Positions 61,788-64,000 of a stretch of 64,000 nucleotides of DNA are shown piece after piece. The stretch's first letter is position 1, and each line of letters begins with the position of its first letter. Origin of the DNA: DASREM01 sp035652095 (GTDB taxonomy: Bacteria > Acidobacteriota > Terriglobia > Terriglobales > Acidobacteriaceae); the NCBI GenBank assembly GCA_035652095.1, contig DASREM010000055.1, positions 124,001-188,000 on the forward strand, read 5' to 3'. Below the pieces are notes generated by a model. That model ran no database searches. It saw only the letters and a program-made list of their open reading frames with translations, and was not told the origin of the DNA. Both the position numbers and the translations under genes were made by a program.

Positions 61788-62720
61788 CTAGCGCTCTCCG
61801 CCCATCTCCAGCACTGCTCCGCCGGTCGTCTGCAATTCTTCCGTCCGGGCGCCCGCTTGAAAGCGCAGACTCGCGTTGGCCATGCTGTTATTCGCCACCT
61901 CGAAACTACCGGAGCCATCGGTCTTGAAATACGGCAAGCGCCGGGTGCTGATTCCCCGGCCGTCAACGCTCACCTCGATCTTCGACCCGTCCCGGGAGAC
62001 CCCTTGAAAATTCCACTGCAGCTGATCGCGGTCCTCGTGTTCCTTCACGATTCGGAAATCGTACTTCCTGCCTCTGTGCCACAGAATGGCCCTGCGGAAC
62101 GTCAGTCCAAACGGAAGATCGTAGATCAATGCCTCGAGCGTACTCGCCTGCTCGCCCGCAAAGTAGAGATGTGCCCAGGTCCAGAAATTGCGATGACGAT
62201 ATCCGCAGTTGTGCCCTTGCAGCCCGTACCCTAGAGGGTCGCCTTCGAATCGCCGCTCGTCGAATGTGATGTATCCCGAAAAGGTCGCATCCGAGTGCGG
62301 CGTTCGCGAGAAGCCAATCCAGCCTTTATTGCTCAGGGTGGTTGCGAAAGTGGACTTGTACGTCAAGTTCCACGTGACGCGGTGGCCAAAGACGCTCAGG
62401 TCGCCGCAACATGAATTGTCGCCGATGCTGTTGTTTTCAACCCTGAACTGAAAGCTGTCCGCTCCGGAACTCAGTCGAAGCTGGTCGAGGCCAAATCCCT
62501 GAATCGCGCTGCCGGGCGCCGCGTCTTTGCGAAACCACGTCGCCCAAACCTGGACCGGCATGTTGAGCGAATCGTCCGCCGGACGCGCGCGCCCGGGATT
62601 CAGCAGCAGGTAGCGAAACCACCAGGCTCCCGGTTCACCGGCCAAGCCCATGCGGAGAAACCAGACCTCATAACGGCGCCGCGAAGACAGAGATGAGTAA
62701 ACGCTGTTGAGGTTGCGCAT
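61788..62720 (-). CDS. lipocalin-like protein, AttH/tocopherol cyclase-like (tentative)
   Basis: A 310-residue protein without signal peptide or TM segment. Trp- and Gly-rich beta-strand phrases such as WFRYLLLNPG, GHRVTWNLTY and HNCGYRHRNFWTWAHLYF recall the AttH/CrtC/tocopherol cyclase barrel group, in which a His/Trp-rich segment lines the pocket. The match is by eye and weak. It is convergent with the ABC1 kinase gene (14 bp apart) and divergent from the hydrolase. A role with a hydrophobic ligand is possible; I could not identify a motif that settles it. Confidence 0.45.
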   Translation of the reverse strand: MRNLNSVYSSLSSRRRYEVWFLRMGLAGEPGAWWFRYLLLNPGRARPADDSLNMPVQVWATWFRKDAAPGSAIQGFGLDQLRLSSGADSFQFRVENNSIGDNSCCGDLSVFGHRVTWNLTYKSTFATTLSNKGWIGFSRTPHSDATFSGYITFDERRFEGDPLGYGLQGHNCGYRHRNFWTWAHLYFAGEQASTLEALIYDLPFGLTFRRAILWHRGRKYDFRIVKEHEDRDQLQWNFQGVSRDGSKIEVSVDGRGISTRRLPYFKTDGSGSFEVANNSMANASLRFQAGARTEELQTTGGAVLEMGGER

Positions 62721-62896
62721 AGAATCGCCGCCTCGAATTGTGTACTCTTCTCACCTCCGCATCAAGGACGCACTCCATCATCACCCACCCGCGTGAGTCG
62801 CATCACACTGGGAACAGCCCGTTCCTTGTAGATTGGCATCGGGCGAATTTCATGCCGCCCTGGGCACGACAAGCGCGGCATCGAATTCCTTCTCGC

Positions 62897-63949
62897 ATGT
62901 CTGCCCGCATCCATCTGCCGGGTTCCATTTCCCATCGCAGCAAGGCCCTCTCAAATTTATTTTGGACAATGGCGCAGGCCGCCCCTCGCCGCGTACTGAA
63001 AGGGCCTTCCCTGCCCAGTTGGAACTGGATCATGGAATTGGGCACCGGGTTTTTGCGCAAGCACCTGAACACTGCGTTCGAGATGCCTGACATAAACCAG
63101 GCCCGCCGCTTCCTGGACTCAATCGAACTGCGCTTGCCCATGCACGACGGAGTCAAGCGCACCCCAGTTACCCAGCCTGGCTTTCGCGGCGAGTGGTTCG
63201 AACTGGAAAACCATTCATCCGCCGCCACGCTGCTCTATTTTCATGGTGGAGGCTACACTTTCTACCCTCGTTCCTATTCGTTTTTCCTGCAACTCATGAC
63301 CAAGGCGACGCAGGCTCGCCTGCTTGCCCTGGACTACCGCCTCGCGCCCGAACACCGTTTTCCGGCACAGCTTGACGATGCCATCGCTGCTTATTCCTGG
63401 CTGCTCAATGAGGGCACCCAGCCGGAGAAGTTGATCATTGCGGGCGACTCCGCCGGCGCCCACCTGGCCCTTGGCTGCCTTTTGCGGGCGCGCGACCTGA
63501 ATCTGCCCATGCCCGCCCTAGCCATTGCCCTCTCTCCACCCACCGACCTTGAAACCGACTGGCCCAGCTACGAACTGAACGCGCCGTACGACTGGATCCA
63601 GAAGCCGATGCTGAACACCTGGGCAGATTATTTCTGTTCCGTGAGTGAGCGAAAAAATCCATGTATCTCTTTGATCAACGCTAATTTAAGTAACCTTTGT
63701 CCAATCTACATTCAATGTGGCAGCGCCGAAATCCTGTACGACAGCATTCAGGCCTTCGGCGCACGCGGCCAGGCTGAGGGAGCTCAGATCACAATCGAAA
63801 GCTGGCCCGACATGAATCATGTGTTCCAGCTTTTTGGACCCGCGCTGGCACAGAGCCGGCAAGCCCTTTCCCAAATTGGGAAGGCCACGCAGGCAGCCAT
63901 ACTTGCAGCCGATCACTCCAAGCCTCGGCTGGTTGCGGAACGAGAATGA
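62897..63949 (+). CDS. alpha/beta hydrolase of the HSL (GDXG) family
   Basis: A 350-residue hydrolase from the ATG at 62897; the upstream frame (from 62738) lacks homology. The oxyanion-hole motif HGGGY begins at His116, the nucleophile Ser185 is in GDSAGA, and the triad is completed by an Asp in the SAEILYDS region and a His in DMNHVF. Members hydrolyse acyl esters of short- to mid-chain acids. The stop overlaps the next ATG in ATGA, so the two genes are probably coupled. It acts in the cytoplasm (no signal peptide). Confidence 0.85.
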   Translation: MSARIHLPGSISHRSKALSNLFWTMAQAAPRRVLKGPSLPSWNWIMELGTGFLRKHLNTAFEMPDINQARRFLDSIELRLPMHDGVKRTPVTQPGFRGEWFELENHSSAATLLYFHGGGYTFYPRSYSFFLQLMTKATQARLLALDYRLAPEHRFPAQLDDAIAAYSWLLNEGTQPEKLIIAGDSAGAHLALGCLLRARDLNLPMPALAIALSPPTDLETDWPSYELNAPYDWIQKPMLNTWADYFCSVSERKNPCISLINANLSNLCPIYIQCGSAEILYDSIQAFGARGQAEGAQITIESWPDMNHVFQLFGPALAQSRQALSQIGKATQAAILAADHSKPRLVAERE

Positions 63950-64000
63950 CGGACCTCTTACATCCCGTCCTGATCAACTTGCCTCTTATCGGTAGCTCAG
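63946..64000 (+). CDS. partial CDS at the window edge
   Basis: The ATG at 63946 overlaps the hydrolase stop (ATGA). Eighteen codons are visible, MTDLLHPVLINLPLIGSS, then the window ends. The HPVLINLPLIGSS phrase could open a Rossmann-type or thiolase-type protein, but too little is present to assign a family. Confidence 0.55.
   Translation, partial: MTDLLHPVLINLPLIGSS

Overview
The window looks like a chromosomal segment of an Acidobacteriota bacterium, probably of the Terriglobia/Koribacter type. This rests on gene content rather than on a marker gene. There are tandem secreted VWFA proteins of the kind abundant in that phylum, a CRTAC1/ASPIC protein, a lipoprotein with Ig-like repeats, SH3-domain secreted proteins, a small histone-like Lys/Arg-rich protein and DUF1223, DUF983 and DUF2203 genes. 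Base composition is moderately high in GC throughout, and there is no sign of a phage, plasmid, IS element or CRISPR array. Genes lie on both strands in short operons with many ATGA overlaps.

Left part (1-21 kb). A partial Ig-like lipoprotein and an M28 peptidase are followed by DUF2203, an SDR oxidoreductase and moaA, which has a long, possibly structured leader and an inverted repeat at its 5' end. An electron-transfer-flavoprotein block follows: ETF-quinone oxidoreductase, etfA, a small membrane protein and etfB. Next come a threonine aldolase, secreted proteins (DUF1223, CRTAC1, two VWFA paralogs), an M48 protease, a decayed cupredoxin gene and two SH3 proteins.

Middle part (21-31 kb). 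This is the most striking region. A leftward operon encodes a Cyc2-like outer-membrane cytochrome-porin, a di-heme cytochrome c, a blue-copper-type cupredoxin, an aa3-type oxidase (coxB, coxA, two subunit III genes, subunit IV), a small membrane protein and heme O synthase. A TetR gene and a near-consensus sigma70 promoter with palindromes lie upstream. The order resembles the rus (iron-oxidation) operon of Acidithiobacillus ferrooxidans, and a complete electron path from the outer membrane to O2 can be drawn.

From 31 to 40 kb there are DinB, a B12-binding radical SAM protein, a selenocysteine tRNA (selC), a peroxiredoxin, PhzF, a receiver protein, an ABC ATPase, a tryptophan 2,3-dioxygenase family protein, tRNA-Gly and tRNA-Cys, and a cluster of degenerate signalling proteins (receiver domains without the phospho-acceptor Asp, and a kinase dimerisation-like protein without its His). 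From 40.1 to 45.3 kb a three-gene operon encodes a 1044-residue protein of unknown family, a membrane protein and a peptidoglycan-binding/CHAP hydrolase.

Right part (45.8-64 kb). An RND efflux pair is followed by a degenerate HD-GYP response regulator, a nickel transporter with hypB, a GH1 glycosidase, and overlapping glycosyltransferase and phosphoesterase genes. A divergent phasin/PhaR pair (polyhydroxyalkanoate granules) has palindromes sharing a TGC-N3-GCA core in front of both genes. An acyl-CoA dehydrogenase, likely to feed electrons to the ETF system, an ABC1/UbiB-type kinase, a lipocalin-like protein, an HSL-type hydrolase and the first codons of a further gene complete the window.
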